Below are positions 61,698-64,000 of a DNA stretch of 64,000 bases, piece by piece. Position numbers and translations under genes: made by a program. Each line of letters starts with the position of its first letter. Position 1 is the first letter of the stretch. This DNA comes from Prorocentrum cordatum (Eukaryota; Sar; Dinophyceae; Prorocentrales; Prorocentraceae): positions 43,474-107,473 of the forward strand of contig CAUYUJ010000929.1 of NCBI GenBank assembly GCA_963575745.1, given 5' to 3'. The notes under the pieces were generated by a model. The model did no database searches, was not told the origin of the DNA, and saw only the letters and a program-made list of their open reading frames with translations.

Positions 61698-64000
61698 ACG
61701 TCGTGCTGAGTGGTGACTTCTGGCAGCTGGCCCCCCCTGACGGAGGCTTCCTCGCTGACGTCCCCACGGAGCGGATTTCGGCTGCGCGCAGGTACACGTC
61801 GCTGCCACCCGTGTTGCACGGGCAATCGCTACTGTGGGGCGGAGCCGAGTGTGGGATTCAGGGCGTGACAGAGCTGGAAGAGTGCGAGCGATGCGACGAC
61901 GCCTGGTTGAAGGAGGTGCAGGAGGAATTCCGAACAGGGTCGCTGTCGGCGGATGCGCACGCATTCTTGCACGGCCGGCATACCACCGTTCCTGGGAGCT
62001 GGTTTGTGGGGGACGCGTGCTGCGGCAATCGGGCGTGTCGGGAATTGTGTAGTGGCGGAAGGGATGCAGAGTCGTCAAGCGCGGGGCAACGACGGAAACG
62101 GCCCGTAACGCCGAAAGATATCCGCGAGCAGGAGTGCAAGGTGTGCAGAGCGGAACGCGCACGCCGCAAGCTCGTGGTGGATGGCCCCGACGACCCGCGT
62201 CTGCAGTCAGACAAGTTCCTCGTGGCGCCAGGTGTGTTCCCAAACAACGACGTGAAGTACGAGGCGAACAAGCTCCGTGCGGTCCAGTACGCACGCAAGC
62301 ACAGAAAGCCGATGGTGTACGTCCCGGCGCGAGATACGCCCACGCCAGACGCGCTCCGGGAGCGGCCGGATCTGCCGCAGCAGAAGATGGCATGGCTCCA
62401 ACGCCACGACAAAGAGAGCGGGGACTTGTACGGCTTCTTGCCCATCGCTGAAGGCATGCCCGTCGCTCTGACCGATCATATCGATCGAAGCGAGGACAAA
62501 AACCTGCTGCGCGGTCGCGTGGGCCGGGTGCAATCCTGGGTATGCGACGGGGACGGCGTCGATGATCGAGTCACGCGCGGCGGGGAGACTATATTGAAGA
62601 AGACGCCGAAAGTGATTTTCGTGTTTTTCGACGAAGGCGATCACGGGAACGGCGGCAGGAAGCCATGCCAGTGGACGATCGAGGGATTGAATACGCCCGG
62701 CTTGTACCCCGTGAGTCCGCAGAAGAAGGATTGGTTCGTGGACAAGGGCCGTCCGCATCCGCGACTGAAGGTCAAAAGACTGCAGTTCCCGCTGGCTCCG
62801 GCCTTCGGAGTGACGGCCCATGCGGCGCAGGGGCAGACGTTCAAGCAAGGTGTCATAGTGGACCTGAGCATCGGCGGGGGCACGTCACCTCTGTCGAGCT
62901 ACGTGGCACTGACGCGGGTGCAGCGTCGCGAGGACATGCTGATCTTCCGTCCTTTCGATATTGCGCCGTATCAGAAGAAGGACGAACGGAAGGGCCCGGA
63001 CTTACTGCTGCGCACGTTGCGCGGAGAAGAATTGGACTGGGGGGCGATAGAGCGGGAGTTCATGCCGTCTGGCAGGTGCGCGGTCTGCGGGTGCACGAAG
63101 TACAAGAACATGTACCCAACAGTCGGGCAGTGGAGCCGCGCAGACGGGCTCCGCGTGTGCAGCGTGTGCCTGGAAGATCAGAGGAGGGCGGGCACACCGT
63201 GGCAATGCATGGAGTGTGGGCTATGGAAGTGCCAGGAGGCTTTCCACGCGTCACAGCACCACTCGTCGAAGTTGACGACGCGGCGCTGCGTGGACTGCCC
63301 CGAGAGACGGTGTTGCCGCGTGCGCGAGGATCGGAAGTACGCTGGAGCGTTCGCGCCGTACCAGTGGGAGCTTGCAGGGAACAGCCGGTGTAGAGGGGGG
63401 ATGTGCGCAGAGTGCGAGGAGCTGAAGAAGCACCTGACATGTTCCCGCTGCGGCGTGGAGAAGGTGGTGGACGAATTTGCGAGGACTGAGCGGAACGCAG
63501 AGGAGCGGAAGTGCAAAGCGTGTAAGATATTGGAGAAAGAAGCGGAAAGAAAGCGCGCCAAGGAAGCAAAACGAGTTGTGTGCTCGAAATGTGGGGCGGC
63601 GAAGAGACAGGCCGAGTTTTCCGCTCACCAGTTGGACAACGCCTCCGAAGCGTCGATTGCGTGTACCCCGTGCATCAACGCTGCGGCTGCAGAACGGGAC
63701 AATGCGGCGCGGAGGGACGAGAAGGTTTGCGTTGTGTGCGATGTGACGCAGCGGCGCGAATGCTTTTCGAAGTGGACGTGGGAGGGCGTGGCAGATCGAG
63801 ATCGCAAGTGCAAGCGCTGCGTCGGCACTGCGACGAGGAATGATGAGAAGGCCTGCGTTGAGTGCGAGGTGGTGCAGGGGCGTGAATGCTTTTCCAAGCG
63901 GATGTGGAACAGCGTGGCCGACCGACACCGCAAGTGCATGCGCTGCGTCGCTCGCGCGAAGCTCCCGCGTGGAGTCTGGAGATGCGTAGCTTGCAAGGAT
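61685..64000 (+). CDS. Helitron helicase C-terminal half plus tandem zinc modules (open at window end)
   Basis: No stop from 61685 to 64000. It starts FGGLNVVLSGDFWQLAPPDG (GDFxQL motif), then a middle with CCGNRACRELC and ECKVCRAERARRK Cys clusters, and ends the helicase with APAFGVTAHAAQGQTFKQGV and SSYVALTRVQRREDMLIFRP (motifs V/VI, TAHxAQGQT and YVALTR). From about 63075 a tail of repeated CxxC-about 24-CxxC modules begins: CAVCGCTKYKNMYPTV, WQCMECGLWKCQEAFHAS, LTCSRCGVEKVVDEFAR, VVCSKCGAAKRQAEFSAH, VCVVCDVTQRRECFSKWTW, ACVECEVVQGRECFSKRMW and an eighth starting WRCVACKD. The later modules have FSxxxW and RKCxRC, a pattern like Stc1-type zinc domains. Confidence 0.8.

Larger units (their letters stand above)
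56930..64000 (+). mobile_element. Helitron (rolling-circle transposon), 3' end beyond window
   Basis: HUH-type Rep and Pif1-type helicase motifs occur in the order typical of Helitron Rep-Hel proteins. The segment is interrupted by a T/G-only stretch (59619-60020) and one frameshift near 61690, then open to the window end. Terminal signals (5' TC, 3' hairpin and CTRR) are not identifiable here. Confidence 0.85.

Overview
The window looks like nuclear DNA of a dinoflagellate; the species cannot be named from sequence alone. Four signs support this. Head-to-tail remnants of the dinoflagellate spliced leader (core CCATTTTGGCTCAAG) occur at two sites. Exons are short and sit in long low-complexity introns, some of which appear to use GA-AG or other non-standard borders. 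One gene family is very common in Symbiodiniaceae and Polarella-like genomes. The DNA is GC-rich, full of simple repeats, and contains no bacterial-style operons. There is one 100-N scaffold gap at 1424-1523.

Layout. 1-4.0 kb: exons of an unrecognised gene (A). 4.9-5.45 kb: a foldback element. 5.67-9.1 kb: a better resolved KRPAA-rich multi-exon gene (B) with one in-frame stop. 10.3-13.4 kb: gene C, a dinoflagellate-expanded, possibly transposase-like family with a homopolymer frameshift. 14.0-14.5 kb: a Lys/Pro-rich ORF directly behind a probable relict spliced leader. 15.5-39 kb: almost no convincing host genes but a dense mosaic of short inverted-repeat elements, at least ten families, many with two to four copies in the window. 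Embedded at 28051-30429 is a decayed processed retrocopy: it begins with a full-length relict spliced leader plus two truncated ones, has perfect 15-bp target duplications, and lies inside an older Tc1/mariner-like MITE. It encodes a caspase-like domain followed by several membrane helices. 40.9-48.8 kb: a broken LINE whose 5' end is itself a tandem array of relict leaders; it carries ORF1 (coiled coil), about 3 kb of minisatellite and Pro-rich sequence, an EEP endonuclease and a reverse transcriptase. 49-56 kb: small gene fragments, more MITEs and a compound palindromic minisatellite. 56.9-64 kb: a Helitron with HUH Rep, a T/G-only intron, a Pif1-type helicase (frameshifted, Walker B Glu replaced by Lys) and a C-terminal run of at least seven CxxC...CxxC zinc modules that continues past the window end.

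How the parts relate. The window shows both a likely machine (LINE endonuclease and reverse transcriptase) and a product (a leader-bearing cDNA copied back into the genome). Both carry stacked leader remnants, which is the signature of repeated cycles of trans-splicing, reverse transcription and reinsertion. The MITE layer is older than the retrocopy. Most autonomous elements here are damaged. Exon borders are approximate because dinoflagellate splice sites are loose and no transcript data are available.
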